Assembly (NCBI RefSeq): GCF_003284935.1
Contig: NZ_QMEV01000002.1
Span: 62,001 to 126,000 of the forward strand
Source: Mycobacterium colombiense
GTDB lineage: Bacteria > Actinomycetota > Actinomycetes > Mycobacteriales > Mycobacteriaceae
Reading direction: 5' to 3'
Length of the DNA stretch: 64,000 bases
Part shown: piece after piece, positions 16,838 to 25,275 of the stretch
Numbering within the stretch: the first letter of the stretch is position 1
How the letters are laid out: each line of letters opens with the position of its first letter
The notes under the pieces: generated by a model
Databases searched by the model: none
Told to the model about the DNA's origin: nothing
The model's input: only the letters and a program-made list of their open reading frames with translations
Position numbers and translations under genes: made by a program

Positions 16838-16852
16838 GAGAATCCGATTCTC
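16838..16852. promoter_or_regulatory. GAGAAT-N3-ATTCTC operator, copy 1
   Basis: Perfect palindrome GAGAATCCGATTCTC, 23 nt ahead of the start of the first gene of the Rieske oxygenase operon, close enough to overlap its promoter or 5' leader. Identical half-sites recur at 24253, 25107 and 63464. Confidence 0.7.
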
Positions 16853-16874
16853 TTTCACCGAGAGGACACTGCCG

Positions 16875-17393
16875 ATGCGCTTGCAGCCGCTCCCCGCCGA
16901 CCAGTGGGACGAGGCGACCCGGCAGGCGCTCTCGGCGATGCGTGGGGCGGACACCAACAATGCGCTCTCCACGCTGGCCCACCATCCCGCGCTGGCCAAG
17001 GCGTTTCTCCGGTTCAACGTTCACCTCCTGATGTCGTCCACCCTGCCCGCCCGCATCCGCGAACTGGCCATCCTGCGGGTGGCCCATCGCCGGCAGTGCG
17101 CCTACGAGTGGTCGCACCACGTGCGGATGGCCAAGGACGAGGGCATCACCGACGAGCAGATCGCGGCGTTGGAGCGGGGCGAGGGCGCCGACGCGTTCGA
17201 CCAAGCCGTGATCACCGGGGTCGACGAGCTCGACGAGAAGTCGGAGTTGTCCGACCAGACCTGGGCGGCGCTCGGCGAGCGCCTCGATGACCAGCAACGG
17301 ATGGATTTCGTTTTCACGGTCGGCTGCTACGCGCTGCTGGCCATGGCCTTCAACACTTTTGGCATCCAGCCCGAACACGCCGAACAGCACTGA
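16875..17393 (+). CDS. Carboxymuconolactone decarboxylase / AhpD-like protein
   Basis: 172 aa all-helical protein of the carboxymuconolactone decarboxylase family. The conserved segment RELAILRVAHRRQCAYEWSH has the Cys and the His four to five positions on, but only one cysteine, so it is not a CxxC peroxidase like AhpD proper. Members act as lactone decarboxylases or as small helpers in oxygenase operons. ATG 16875 is preferred because GAGAGGAC lies 9 nt upstream and the protein then starts MRLQPLPADQWDEATR. First gene of an operon continuing through the Rieske oxygenase (17 nt gap). Confidence 0.85.
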   Translation: MRLQPLPADQWDEATRQALSAMRGADTNNALSTLAHHPALAKAFLRFNVHLLMSSTLPARIRELAILRVAHRRQCAYEWSHHVRMAKDEGITDEQIAALERGEGADAFDQAVITGVDELDEKSELSDQTWAALGERLDDQQRMDFVFTVGCYALLAMAFNTFGIQPEHAEQH

Positions 17394-17410
17394 CAAGAGG
17401 AGTAAGAACC

Positions 17411-18688
17411 TTGCCGCACTTCGCCAAGCCAGCCGCCGGCAGCTGGACAGAAAACTACCCCGAGTTGGGGACCGCGCCGGTCGATTACACCGACTCGATC
17501 GATCCCGCCTTCTTCGAGGCCGAACGCGACGCCGTCTTCAGGAAGACGTGGCTCAACGTCGGCCGGGTCGAGCGCCTGCCGCGCACCGGCAGCTACTTCA
17601 CCAGGGAGCTACCCTCGGCCGGCAAAGGCACGTCGGTCATCATCGCCAAGACCAAGGACGGGTCGGTCAAGGCGTACCACAACGTCTGCCGCCACCGCGG
17701 AAACAAGTTGGTGTGGAACGACTTTCCCAACGAGGAGACCTCCGGCACCTGCCGCCAGTTCACCTGCAAGTACCATGCCTGGCGCTACAGCCTCGACGGC
17801 GATCTGACCTTCGTTCAACAGGAAGAAGAGTTCTTCGACCTCGACAAGTCCAACTTCGGCCTGGCATCCGTTCGCTGCGAGGTGTGGGAAGGCTTCATCT
17901 TCATCAACTTCGACGACAACGCGGCGCCGCTGACCGACTACCTCGGGCCGCTGGCCAAGAGCATCGAGGGCTACCCGTTCGGTGAGATGACCGAGACCTA
18001 CTCATACCGGGCCGAGGTCGGCAGCAACTGGAAGCTGTTCATCGACGCGTTCGTCGAGTTCTACCACGCGCCGATCCTGCACCAGGGTCAGTACACCAAG
18101 GAAGAAGCCGCCAAGATTCAGAAGTTCGGCTACGAAGCGTTGCACTACGAACTGGCCGGCCCACACAACCTGCAGTCGACCTGGGGCGGTCAGGCACCGC
18201 CCCCGGACATGTCGATGGTCAAGCCGATGGACCAGGTGCTGCGCAGCGGGCTGTTCGGCCCGTGGGACAAGCCGGAGATCATCGAGAAGCTGGAGCTGCC
18301 ACCGGGTGTCAACGTCAAGCGGGTCCCGCAGTGGGGCATCGACTCGTGGCTGTTCTACCCGAACTTCATGCTGCTGATCTGGGAGCCGGGCTGGTATCTG
18401 ACCTACCACTATTGGCCGACCGCGGTGGACAAGCACATCTTCGAGTCGACCCTGTATTTCGTGCCGCCCCGCAATGCGCGGGAACGCCTGGCCCAGGAGC
18501 TGGCCGCGGTGACGTTCAAGGAGTATGCGCTGCAGGATGCCAACACCCTGGAGGCGACCCAGACCATGATCGGCACCCGGGCCGTCAAAGAGTTCCTGCT
18601 CTGCGACCAGGAAGTCCTGATCCGCCATCTGCACCACACCACCGCCAACTACGTCAAGGAGCACCAGCGCAATGGCGCTACCGTCTGA
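17411..18688 (+). CDS. Rieske non-haem iron oxygenase, alpha subunit
   Basis: 425 aa aromatic-ring-hydroxylating oxygenase large subunit. Rieske [2Fe-2S] ligands are C93-X-H95 and C119-X2-H122. The catalytic iron site is NWKLFIDAFVEFYHAPILH with D212, H219 and H224 in the usual spacing. It inserts oxygen into an aromatic or sterol-like ring and needs a reductase and usually a ferredoxin; neither is encoded nearby, nor is a classical beta subunit. TTG start with GAGGAG upstream; the family N-terminus begins here. The small protein at 18672 overlaps its 3' end by 17 nt. Confidence 0.93.
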   Translation: MPHFAKPAAGSWTENYPELGTAPVDYTDSIDPAFFEAERDAVFRKTWLNVGRVERLPRTGSYFTRELPSAGKGTSVIIAKTKDGSVKAYHNVCRHRGNKLVWNDFPNEETSGTCRQFTCKYHAWRYSLDGDLTFVQQEEEFFDLDKSNFGLASVRCEVWEGFIFINFDDNAAPLTDYLGPLAKSIEGYPFGEMTETYSYRAEVGSNWKLFIDAFVEFYHAPILHQGQYTKEEAAKIQKFGYEALHYELAGPHNLQSTWGGQAPPPDMSMVKPMDQVLRSGLFGPWDKPEIIEKLELPPGVNVKRVPQWGIDSWLFYPNFMLLIWEPGWYLTYHYWPTAVDKHIFESTLYFVPPRNARERLAQELAAVTFKEYALQDANTLEATQTMIGTRAVKEFLLCDQEVLIRHLHHTTANYVKEHQRNGATV

Positions 18689-18995
18689 ATTCGCCGCCCT
18701 CGAGCCCTTTTTGGAGTGGGACCTGGCCACCGAGCCCGAGCGCTACGCCAAACGACTGGCCTCGACGATGCCCCAGATGCAGGAGTTCTACGACGTCGCG
18801 TTCCCGTTGCTGAACGACGTCATCGCCTACTGCGACAAGTTCCCCCTGGATGACATGCCGGATGACGCAAAGACGTTGATGCACATGATGCAATCGCTGG
18901 TCATGGTGTCGTTCCCCATCGAGGCGTGGAAGCAGCCACGCGTGCCGGACAGCGGTGCGGCATGGGTCGAAGTGATCCGGGAACCGGTGATCTAA
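18672..18995 (+). CDS. Small helical protein coupled to the Rieske oxygenase
   Basis: 107 aa, not recognised. The sequence is mostly amphipathic helix (EFAALEPFLEWDLATEPER, LMHMMQSLVMVSFPIEAW), with a single Cys (AYCDKF) and an acidic middle. It overlaps the oxygenase gene by 17 nt in another frame, which implies translational coupling and probably a complex or accessory role. It does not resemble the SnoaL-like beta subunits of known ring-hydroxylating dioxygenases, so it might be a new type of accessory subunit. ATG start at 18672. Confidence 0.75.
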   Translation: MALPSEFAALEPFLEWDLATEPERYAKRLASTMPQMQEFYDVAFPLLNDVIAYCDKFPLDDMPDDAKTLMHMMQSLVMVSFPIEAWKQPRVPDSGAAWVEVIREPVI

Positions 18996-18998
18996 CCG

Positions 18999-20219
18999 GT
19001 GCTGACGCTCAAGGCCGCAGGGCTGCTCGACGTTGATAGCGGCGAGATCGTTCGGCCTGGCATCCTCACGATCGAGGACGACCGGATCGCCCGCGTCGGG
19101 GGCGACCCCGAAGGCGACATCATCGACCTCGGCGACGCGATCCTGTTGCCGGGTCTGATGGACATGGAAGTCAATTTGCTCATGGGCGGACGGGGCGAGA
19201 CGCCCGGGCTGTCCCAGGTTCAGGACGACCCGCCGACGCGGGTGCTGCGCGCGGTCGGCAACGCCCGACGCACGCTGCGCGCCGGTTTCACCACCGTGCG
19301 CAACCTGGGATTGTTCGTCAAGACCGGCGGCTACCTGCTCGACGTCGCCCTGGGCAAGGCCATCGACGCGGGCTGGATCGACGGGCCCCGCATCGTCCCG
19401 GCCGGCCACGCGATCACGCCCACCGGCGGGCACCTTGACCCGACGATGTTCGCCGCATTCATGCCGGGTGCCCTCGAGCTCACGGTCGAAGAGGGCATCG
19501 CCAACGGGGTCGACGAGATCCGCAAGGCGGTGCGCTACCAGATCAAGCACGGCGCCGAGTTGATCAAGGTGTGCGTTTCCGGCGGCGTCATGTCGCTCAC
19601 CGGTGAGGCTGGGGCGCAACACTATTCGGACGAGGAACTGCGCGCGATCGTCGACGAGGCGCACCGCCGTGGGCTGCGTGTCGCCGCCCACACGCACGGA
19701 GCGGAAGCGGTCAAGCACGCGGTCGCGTGCGGCATCGACTGCATCGAACACGGGTTCCTGATGGACGACGAGGCCATCCAGATGCTGGTCGACAACGACA
19801 GGTTCCTGGTGACCACCCGCAGGCTCGCCCAGGCGATGGACGTATCTCGCGCCCCGAAAGCGCTGCAGGACAAGGCCGCCGAGATGTTCCCCAAGGCCGA
19901 AACCTCGATCAAGGCGGCCTACGAGGCCGGTGTGAAAATCGCGGTCGGCACCGACGCCCCGGCCATCCCGCACGGCAAGAACGCCGACGAGCTCGTGACG
20001 CTGGTGGAATGGGGCATGCCGCCGCTGGCGGTGCTGCGGGCCGCCACCATCACCGCGGCCGAGCTCATCAACAAGACCGACCGGGGGCGCCTCGCGCCCG
20101 GCCAGCTCGCGGATATCATCGCGGTGCCGGGAAACCCGTTGGAAGACATCACGGTTACCCAGCGCGTCAGCTTCGTCATGAAAGGCGGCAAGGTCTATGT
20201 CGACGCCCGATCAGCCTAA
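18999..20219 (+). CDS. Amidohydrolase family protein with altered metal site
   Basis: 406 aa imidazolonepropionase/prolidase-like amidohydrolase. Most of the metal centre is seen: K190 (GAELIKVCVSGG, carboxylatable lysine), H231 and H233 (AAHTHG), H251 (CIEHGF) and D319 (AVGTDAPAIPHG). The N-terminal HxH that normally follows LPGLID is replaced by E57 and N59 (LPGLMDMEVN). A one-metal enzyme or changed metal use is the likely result. GTG start 3 nt after the previous stop, 20 nt overlap with the next gene. Probably opens or hydrolyses a product of the Rieske oxygenase. Confidence 0.85.
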   Translation: MLTLKAAGLLDVDSGEIVRPGILTIEDDRIARVGGDPEGDIIDLGDAILLPGLMDMEVNLLMGGRGETPGLSQVQDDPPTRVLRAVGNARRTLRAGFTTVRNLGLFVKTGGYLLDVALGKAIDAGWIDGPRIVPAGHAITPTGGHLDPTMFAAFMPGALELTVEEGIANGVDEIRKAVRYQIKHGAELIKVCVSGGVMSLTGEAGAQHYSDEELRAIVDEAHRRGLRVAAHTHGAEAVKHAVACGIDCIEHGFLMDDEAIQMLVDNDRFLVTTRRLAQAMDVSRAPKALQDKAAEMFPKAETSIKAAYEAGVKIAVGTDAPAIPHGKNADELVTLVEWGMPPLAVLRAATITAAELINKTDRGRLAPGQLADIIAVPGNPLEDITVTQRVSFVMKGGKVYVDARSA

Positions 20220-20667
20220 GAGCGGCCCGACCCGAACTGATGACCTGGTCGAGATCCAGCAGCTGCTCGGCCGCTACGCGGTCACCATCACCCAGGAGGA
20301 CATCGAGGGTCTGGTCGCCGTCTTCACTCCCGACGGCACCTACAGCGCCTTCGGTGAAACCTACAGCCTGAGCCGATTCCCGGAATTGGTGGCCGCGGCC
20401 CCAAAGGGCTTGTTCCTCACCGGAACCGCGGTGATCGACCTCGACGGGGATGCGGCCACCGGCACCCAACCGCTGTGCTTCATCGACCACGCCACGCACG
20501 ACATGCGGATCGGTTACTACCGCGACACCTATCTGCGAACCGGCGATGGGTGGCGACTGAAGACCCGAGCCATGACCTTCATCCGCCGCAGCGGTGTGCA
20601 CGACTCCGGGCGCCCGCACGCCATCGGCCGCCCCGCCGGTGACTCCGCGGCCCAGGCAGCGACTTAA
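20197..20667 (+). CDS. SnoaL-like / NTF2-fold protein
   Basis: 156 aa. Residues 14-135 form the cone-shaped NTF2/SnoaL fold: LVEIQQLLGRYAVTITQEDIEGL, VFTPDGTYSAFG, and the closing strand GDGWRLKTRAMTFIRR. Such proteins serve as small isomerases, hydratases or dioxygenase beta subunits. Since the operon has a Rieske alpha subunit and no other beta candidate with the right fold, this could fill that place, though it is three genes away and lacks clear subunit signatures. Starts inside the amidohydrolase gene (23-nt overlap). Confidence 0.83.
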   Translation: MSTPDQPKSGPTRTDDLVEIQQLLGRYAVTITQEDIEGLVAVFTPDGTYSAFGETYSLSRFPELVAAAPKGLFLTGTAVIDLDGDAATGTQPLCFIDHATHDMRIGYYRDTYLRTGDGWRLKTRAMTFIRRSGVHDSGRPHAIGRPAGDSAAQAAT

Positions 20668-20684
20668 GGAGCCGACCCATCGAA

Positions 20685-21782
20685 GTGAATGTCGAGCAGT
20701 TCCGGGCCGACCTGCGCGCATGGCTCGACGACAACGATCTGACCCCCGGGCCCGATCACTCGCTGCAGGGGCACATGCGGCAGTTCGCCCGGGTCAGCCG
20801 CGCGCTCTACGACGCCGACTGGATGCGGTTCGGCTGGCCCGTCGAGGTCGGCGGGCTGGGCGGGCCCGCCGTGCTGCGCGCGATCGTCGGCGAAGAGGTG
20901 GTCGGTCGCCGGCTGGCCGAACCCGGCCCCTATTCGATGCTCGAGGTGCTCGCGCCCACGATGATCGATTACGCCCCCGCCGAGCTCGCCAAGGAAATGG
21001 TGCCTCGACTGCTCAGTGGGGAAGAGCAATGGTGCCAAGGCTTTTCCGAGCCTGGGTCGGGCAGTGACCTGGCCTCGCTGACCACCCGTGCGACGCAGCA
21101 AGGCGACAACTGGATCGTCAACGGGCAAAAGGTCTGGACCAGTTTCGCACAGTTCTCCACCCGGTGCGTCCTGCTCACCCGCACCGCGCCCGGGCACGAC
21201 GGAATCACCGCGTTCTTCGTCGACCTCGACACCCCGGGCATCACCATCCGCCCGCTGCGCACGATGCACGGTGTCGACGAATTCTGCGAGGTGTACTACG
21301 ACGACGTGGTGATTCCGGCCAGCCGGATGCTGGGCAAGCCCGGGGACGGCTGGCGACTGGCCATGGACCTGCTGCCCTATGAACGCTCCGCCTGCTTCTG
21401 GCAACGGATCGCCTATCTCTACTCGCGTTTCGACGACCTCATCACCACGGCGTCACAGACCGGCGGACCCGACGAATCCGCGCTCGGCGCAGCCTATCTG
21501 GCGCTTCACACGCTGCGCTGCCGATCGCGTGCCACCCAGCATCGCATGCGTGACGGGGCCCGGCTGGGGCCGGACACCTCCATCGACAAGGTGCTGCTGG
21601 CCACCGCGGAGCAGCGGCTCTACGACACCGTCCGCGACGTCTTGCCGGGAACACTCGAGCTCGAGGACACACCGTGGCGTTCGGAATACCTGTATTCGCG
21701 TGCCGCGACGATCTACGGCGGCACCGCCGAGATTCAGCGCAATATCATCGCCCGCCGGCTACTCGATCTCGGGAAGGAGTGA
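20685..21782 (+). CDS. Acyl-CoA dehydrogenase, larger subunit of a pair
   Basis: 365 aa acyl-CoA dehydrogenase with the FAD-binding block GFSEPGSGSDLASLTTRA, WIVNGQKVWTSFAQF and the C-terminal IYGGTAEIQRNIIARRLL. GTG start. The next gene, 2 nt on, encodes a shorter member that lacks the first domain features. Known mycobacterial sterol-degrading dehydrogenases form alpha2beta2 heteromers from such adjacent unequal genes, so these two probably make one enzyme. The operon context points to an acyl-CoA with a ring or branched side chain. Confidence 0.9.
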   Translation: MNVEQFRADLRAWLDDNDLTPGPDHSLQGHMRQFARVSRALYDADWMRFGWPVEVGGLGGPAVLRAIVGEEVVGRRLAEPGPYSMLEVLAPTMIDYAPAELAKEMVPRLLSGEEQWCQGFSEPGSGSDLASLTTRATQQGDNWIVNGQKVWTSFAQFSTRCVLLTRTAPGHDGITAFFVDLDTPGITIRPLRTMHGVDEFCEVYYDDVVIPASRMLGKPGDGWRLAMDLLPYERSACFWQRIAYLYSRFDDLITTASQTGGPDESALGAAYLALHTLRCRSRATQHRMRDGARLGPDTSIDKVLLATAEQRLYDTVRDVLPGTLELEDTPWRSEYLYSRAATIYGGTAEIQRNIIARRLLDLGKE

Positions 21783-21784
21783 AC

Positions 21785-22615
21785 GTGACCCCTTCGCCGG
21801 ACACCGAATCCGATCCCGAATCGCTGCGCCTGCTGGCGGAGTCGCTGCGGACGACGATGACGGCCGCCTCGGGAGCCAAGCTCGACGCGGCGCTGACCGA
21901 GCTCGGCTGGCGCGACATGCTCGACGAAATGCCCGACATCGCAATACCTCTGGTGTTCAAACTGCTCGGCGAGACCGGCGCGCACGCTCCCGTGCTCAAC
22001 GACGTGGTGCTGTGCGCGGCGGGCGACGCGCCCGGGGGCACGCTGCCGCTGCCGTTCGCCGGCGGCACCTGGGTGCTGTGGGAGCGCCGTGACCACACCG
22101 ACTCGGCGATCGACGAGCTGCTGCCAATACACCCTGTGCCGCAACACGATTCCCTGCCGACCGCCGCGCTGCATGCGGGGTGGCGAGCCCTGGGATGGTG
22201 GCTGGTCGGCACCAGTCGCGCCATGCTGACCCTGGCTCGTCAACACGCCGTGGACCGGGTGCAGTTCGGTCGGCACATCAGTTCGTTCCAGGCGATCCGG
22301 CATCGGCTGGCCGAGGCGCTGGTCGCGATCGAGGGTGCCGAGGCGACGCTGCAGGCCGCCACGGAATGTGATGACCCCCAGGGGCTGGCTTCGCTGCTGG
22401 CCAAGGCCGCGGCCGGCCAGGCGGCGCTGACCACCGCGCGTCACTGCCAGCAGGTGCTCGGCGGCATCGGCTTCACCGCCGAACACCCGCTGCATCATCA
22501 CGTCAAGCGGTCGCTGATCCTCGACGGGCTGCTGGGTAGTTCACGAGAATTGACACGTCAGGCCGGCAAGGCGGTCGTGGCGACCGGCTCCGCGCCCCGG
22601 CTCGCGCAGCTGTAA
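21785..22615 (+). CDS. Short acyl-CoA dehydrogenase-like subunit
   Basis: 276 aa, about 100 residues shorter than a standard acyl-CoA dehydrogenase. The N-terminal helical domain and flavin barrel are reduced (only LPFAGGTWVLWERR remains), while the C-terminal domain is recognisable: RQHAVDRVQFGRHISSFQAI and QQVLGGIGFTAEHPLHHHVK. The GG-TAEIQRN motif is missing. This fits the smaller subunit of an alpha2beta2 dehydrogenase with the preceding gene. GTG 21785 is chosen for the GGAAGGAG six nt upstream; GTG 21779 overlapping the stop is the alternative. Last gene of the operon. Confidence 0.85.
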   Translation: MTPSPDTESDPESLRLLAESLRTTMTAASGAKLDAALTELGWRDMLDEMPDIAIPLVFKLLGETGAHAPVLNDVVLCAAGDAPGGTLPLPFAGGTWVLWERRDHTDSAIDELLPIHPVPQHDSLPTAALHAGWRALGWWLVGTSRAMLTLARQHAVDRVQFGRHISSFQAIRHRLAEALVAIEGAEATLQAATECDDPQGLASLLAKAAAGQAALTTARHCQQVLGGIGFTAEHPLHHHVKRSLILDGLLGSSRELTRQAGKAVVATGSAPRLAQL

Positions 22616-22693
22616 CGGCCGGGCCCGCACCCCACCGCCCGCCGAGCATGAGATGCTTCGCGGGGGCGATAGCGCCCTGGGAGGTGGGACGCA

Positions 22694-22963
22694 ATGAGTC
22701 AGGCGCAGACACCACAAAACCAGTTCGGCGTCGCCTCGGTGTTGCTGGGCCTGGTCGGACTCATCACCTGCTGGCTGCTGCTCGGGGTGCCCTTTGGCAT
22801 CGCGGCGGTGGTGACCGGCGATATCGCCCGGCGGAGGGTGGCCCGCGGCCAAGCGGACAATCGCCGAACGGCCGTGGCCGGCATGGTCTTAGGAACGATC
22901 GCGATAGTGGCGGGACTGGTGGCGATCGGCTACTACGCCCGCCTTGATGCCCGAAACCACTGA
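22694..22963 (+). CDS. DUF4190 small membrane protein
   Basis: 89 aa with two transmembrane helices. The first is VASVLLGLVGLITCWLLLGV, followed by the family signature GIAAVVTGDIARRR; the second is AGMVLGTIAIVAGLVAIGY. DUF4190 proteins are small integral membrane proteins of unknown function, common in actinobacteria. GGGAGGTGGGA lies before the ATG. It stands alone and is convergent with the acyl-CoA dehydrogenase gene, whose stop is 8 nt away. Confidence 0.85.
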   Translation: MSQAQTPQNQFGVASVLLGLVGLITCWLLLGVPFGIAAVVTGDIARRRVARGQADNRRTAVAGMVLGTIAIVAGLVAIGYYARLDARNH

Positions 22964-22971
22964 CGCACAGA

Positions 22972-24147
22972 TCAATTGCGCGGTAACCCCAGCACGCGTT
23001 CGGCGATGATGTTGCGCTGAATCTCCGACGTGCCACCGGCGATGGTGGCGGCGAAGGTGCGTGTGTACCGGTCAAACCAGCTGCCGTAGTGGCTGTCCAG
23101 GTTGAGCGGGGCGAACGGGGCGGTGACCCCACGCAGCGCCAGTCCCTCGGCGTCCTTGGCGGCCAGCGCGTCCTCACAGGCGCGCTGCATCGCCTCCGAG
23201 CCGAGCAGCTTGAGCACCGACTGGGCGGGCACGTCCTCTTCGCCGCGCGCGGCTTTGGCCAGCGTCGCCGACCCCAGTAGCCGCATCGCGTAATAATCCA
23301 TCACCAGCGTCGCGTATCGATCCCGCTGCACCGGGCCCGAAGGACTCGACTCGACGGTCATGGCGTGCAGCATGTCCGCGTAATCCAGCCACAGCATCGC
23401 GCGTTCGTGGCCGAGCGAACCGGTCGCGACGCGCCAGCCGGCGTTGAGCTCCCCCACCAGGTTCTCGGCCGGCACCCGGGCGTCGGTGAAGAAGACCTCG
23501 TTGAAGTCGACGTCTTCGATGTCGCCGACCGAGGCGAACGGGCGCCGCACCACACCGGGGATGTCGGTGGGGATCAGTAAAGCGCTGATCCCCTTGTGCT
23601 TTGGCGCGTCCGGATCAGTGCGCACGAATGTCAGCAACACGTCGGCGTGATGTGCACCCGACGTCCACACCTTCTGCCCGTTGACGACGAAGTGGTCTCC
23701 GTCGAGCACCGCGCGCGTCTTCAGCGAGGCGAGATCCGAGCCCGCGCCGGGTTCGCTCATCCCCAGCGACGCGGTGATCTCCGCGCGCAGGATCGGCACC
23801 GCCCAACGCTGTTTCTGTTCGGGCGTGCCGAACGACAACAACGACGCCGCGATGATCCCGACACCCTGCGGATTGAAACTCTGATAGATCCGCCGGCGCG
23901 ACAACTCTTCGGAGTACACGTATTGCTGCAGCAGCGTCGCGTTGCGTCCGCCGAACTCCGGCGGATTGCCGGGCTGTAGCCAGCCGCTGTCGAACAACAG
24001 GCGTTGCCATCGGCGGGCCCACTCCGGGATGTCCGAGCTCGACCGCGGTCGCACCAACGCCTCGGCCTCGGCAGGCAGATGCGCGTCGAGGAAAGCAACG
24101 AATTCGGCTCGGAACGCCTCCACGTCGGCGTCAAATGTCAGCTGCAC
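22972..24147 (-). CDS. Acyl-CoA dehydrogenase
   Basis: 391 aa full-length FAD acyl-CoA dehydrogenase. Motifs: SLGMSEPGAGSDLASLKTRA, FVVNGQKVWTSGAHHAD, DFNEVFFTDARVPAENLVG and C-terminal GGTSEIQRNIIAERVLGLP. It is a paralogue of the fragment at 1-465. GTG 24147 is the chosen start (VQLTFDADVEAFRAEF) with GGGAAG 5 nt upstream; an in-frame GTG at 24180 lacks a ribosome site. It is divergent from the TetR gene at 24390, and the palindrome at 24253-24267 lies between them, so this gene is probably a target of that regulator. Confidence 0.92.
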   Translation of the reverse strand: MQLTFDADVEAFRAEFVAFLDAHLPAEAEALVRPRSSSDIPEWARRWQRLLFDSGWLQPGNPPEFGGRNATLLQQYVYSEELSRRRIYQSFNPQGVGIIAASLLSFGTPEQKQRWAVPILRAEITASLGMSEPGAGSDLASLKTRAVLDGDHFVVNGQKVWTSGAHHADVLLTFVRTDPDAPKHKGISALLIPTDIPGVVRRPFASVGDIEDVDFNEVFFTDARVPAENLVGELNAGWRVATGSLGHERAMLWLDYADMLHAMTVESSPSGPVQRDRYATLVMDYYAMRLLGSATLAKAARGEEDVPAQSVLKLLGSEAMQRACEDALAAKDAEGLALRGVTAPFAPLNLDSHYGSWFDRYTRTFAATIAGGTSEIQRNIIAERVLGLPRN

Positions 24148-24252
24148 AGCACTTCCCGGGATAGTCCTGAGCACTCCCACGCGTCGGTAGATCAGGGTTT
24201 CCGCCGACGACGTGGTTCACTCTTGCGATTAAGCTTCCATACACACGTCTAA

Positions 24253-24267
24253 GAGAATAGTATTCTC
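24253..24267. promoter_or_regulatory. GAGAAT-N3-ATTCTC operator, copy 2
   Basis: Perfect palindrome GAGAATAGTATTCTC between the divergent acyl-CoA dehydrogenase (106 nt away) and TetR (123 nt away). An operator here could control both genes. Second of four identical half-site pairs in the window. Confidence 0.72.
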
Positions 24268-24389
24268 GTGGTAAGAAAGTTACAATCTCCGACACGTGAT
24301 CCGTGAGGGGGTCGAGCGCAGCGATGTCACGGCGTTCTCCGGTAGAGTCCAACCATGTTCTCCCCGCGCGGCAATCACCTGAGTCGGCC

Positions 24390-25040
24390 GTGACCAATCC
24401 AAGCGAAGAGCCGGCCTGGAAGCAGCGTGCGGTCGAGCGGTCGATCAAAACGGCGAAATTGCGTGCGGCGCAGCGTGTTCAGCGCTTCCTCGACGCCGCC
24501 CAGGCCATCATCATCGAAAAGGGCAGCACGGACTTTACCGTGCAGGAGGTCGTGGACCGCTCCCGCCAGTCGCTGCGCAGCTTCTACCTGCAATTCGACG
24601 GCAAGCACGAGCTGCTGTTGGCGCTCTTCGAGGACGCGCTGAGCCGGTCGGCCGACCAGATCCGCGCGGCCACCGAGAACCAGGCCGACCCGCTGCAGCG
24701 GCTGCAGGTCGCCGTTCAGCTGCTTTACGAAGCGTCCCGCCCGGACCCGACGGCCAAGCGTCCACTGTTCACGGACTTTGCCCCTCGCCTGCTGGTGACG
24801 CATCCGGCCGAGGTCAAGGTCGCCCACGCGCCCTTGCTCGCGTTGCTGACGGAACTGATGGACGCGGCGCATGACGCCGGCAAGCTGCGCACCACCATCA
24901 ATCCCAAGCGGGTGGCCGCCATGACCATGCAGACAGTGATGTTCATCGCGCAATCCAGCGGCGGCCCCGACGACGCGACGACCCATCCCATCACCGCCGA
25001 AGAGGTGTGGGATTTCTGCTCACGCGGATTCGTCGCGTAG
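24390..25040 (+). CDS. TetR-family regulator, likely owner of the GAGAAT-N3-ATTCTC operator
   Basis: 216 aa. A basic N-terminal arm (WKQRAVERSIKTAKLRAAQR) leads into a TetR helix-turn-helix with FTVQEVVDRSRQSLRSFYLQF and DGKHELLLALFEDAL. The C-terminal ligand domain is helical with FTDFAPRLLVTHPAE. The start is uncertain: GTG 24390 is preferred (VTNPSEEPAWK), the open frame upstream to 24303 is not conserved in style. Palindromes of identical type stand both before (24253) and after (25107) the gene, which makes it the best candidate for the repressor of the regulon seen at 16838 and 63464 too. Confidence 0.87.
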   Translation: MTNPSEEPAWKQRAVERSIKTAKLRAAQRVQRFLDAAQAIIIEKGSTDFTVQEVVDRSRQSLRSFYLQFDGKHELLLALFEDALSRSADQIRAATENQADPLQRLQVAVQLLYEASRPDPTAKRPLFTDFAPRLLVTHPAEVKVAHAPLLALLTELMDAAHDAGKLRTTINPKRVAAMTMQTVMFIAQSSGGPDDATTHPITAEEVWDFCSRGFVA

Positions 25041-25106
25041 CACCCCGAACGCGCCCGCGTTCTCCCGTTTCTCACCATGAGCAAATAGCGCACGCCGTTT
25101 GCCGGT

Positions 25107-25121
25107 GAGAATGAGATTCTC
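25107..25121. promoter_or_regulatory. GAGAAT-N3-ATTCTC operator, copy 3
   Basis: Perfect palindrome GAGAATGAGATTCTC, 67 nt after the TetR stop and 155 nt before the mycofactocin-type SDR. The distance leaves room for a promoter between operator and gene, so the SDR is the likely target. Confidence 0.7.
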
Positions 25122-25275
25122 TAATATCTAGAATCACAAATAGCCGAAACGGATTCGTCATTGACACCCGTGACGGCCGAATGACAGAGTTCAAGGGCGG
25201 CAAGACCCGCGGTCCCGAACGCATCGTTCGCCGGCGCAGGCGTGCCGACAGATCAAGTCAGGAGTTGAGGTAGCC

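Larger units (their letters stand above)
16474..16874. other. 400-bp divergent intergenic region with two palindromes
   Basis: No convincing gene lies between the divergent amidohydrolase and the plus-strand Rieske operon. A long open frame on the minus strand here is GC-rich shadow without conserved motifs. The region holds TTCTCGCC-A-GGCGAGAA at 16562-16578 and GAGAAT-CCG-ATTCTC at 16838-16852, both good candidates for regulator binding, and must contain the two outward promoters. Confidence 0.7.

Noticed and set aside
16578..17396. Minus-strand open frame covering the 400-bp intergenic region
   Set aside because: Runs opposite the carboxymuconolactone-decarboxylase-like gene and through two operator palindromes; no conserved sequence.
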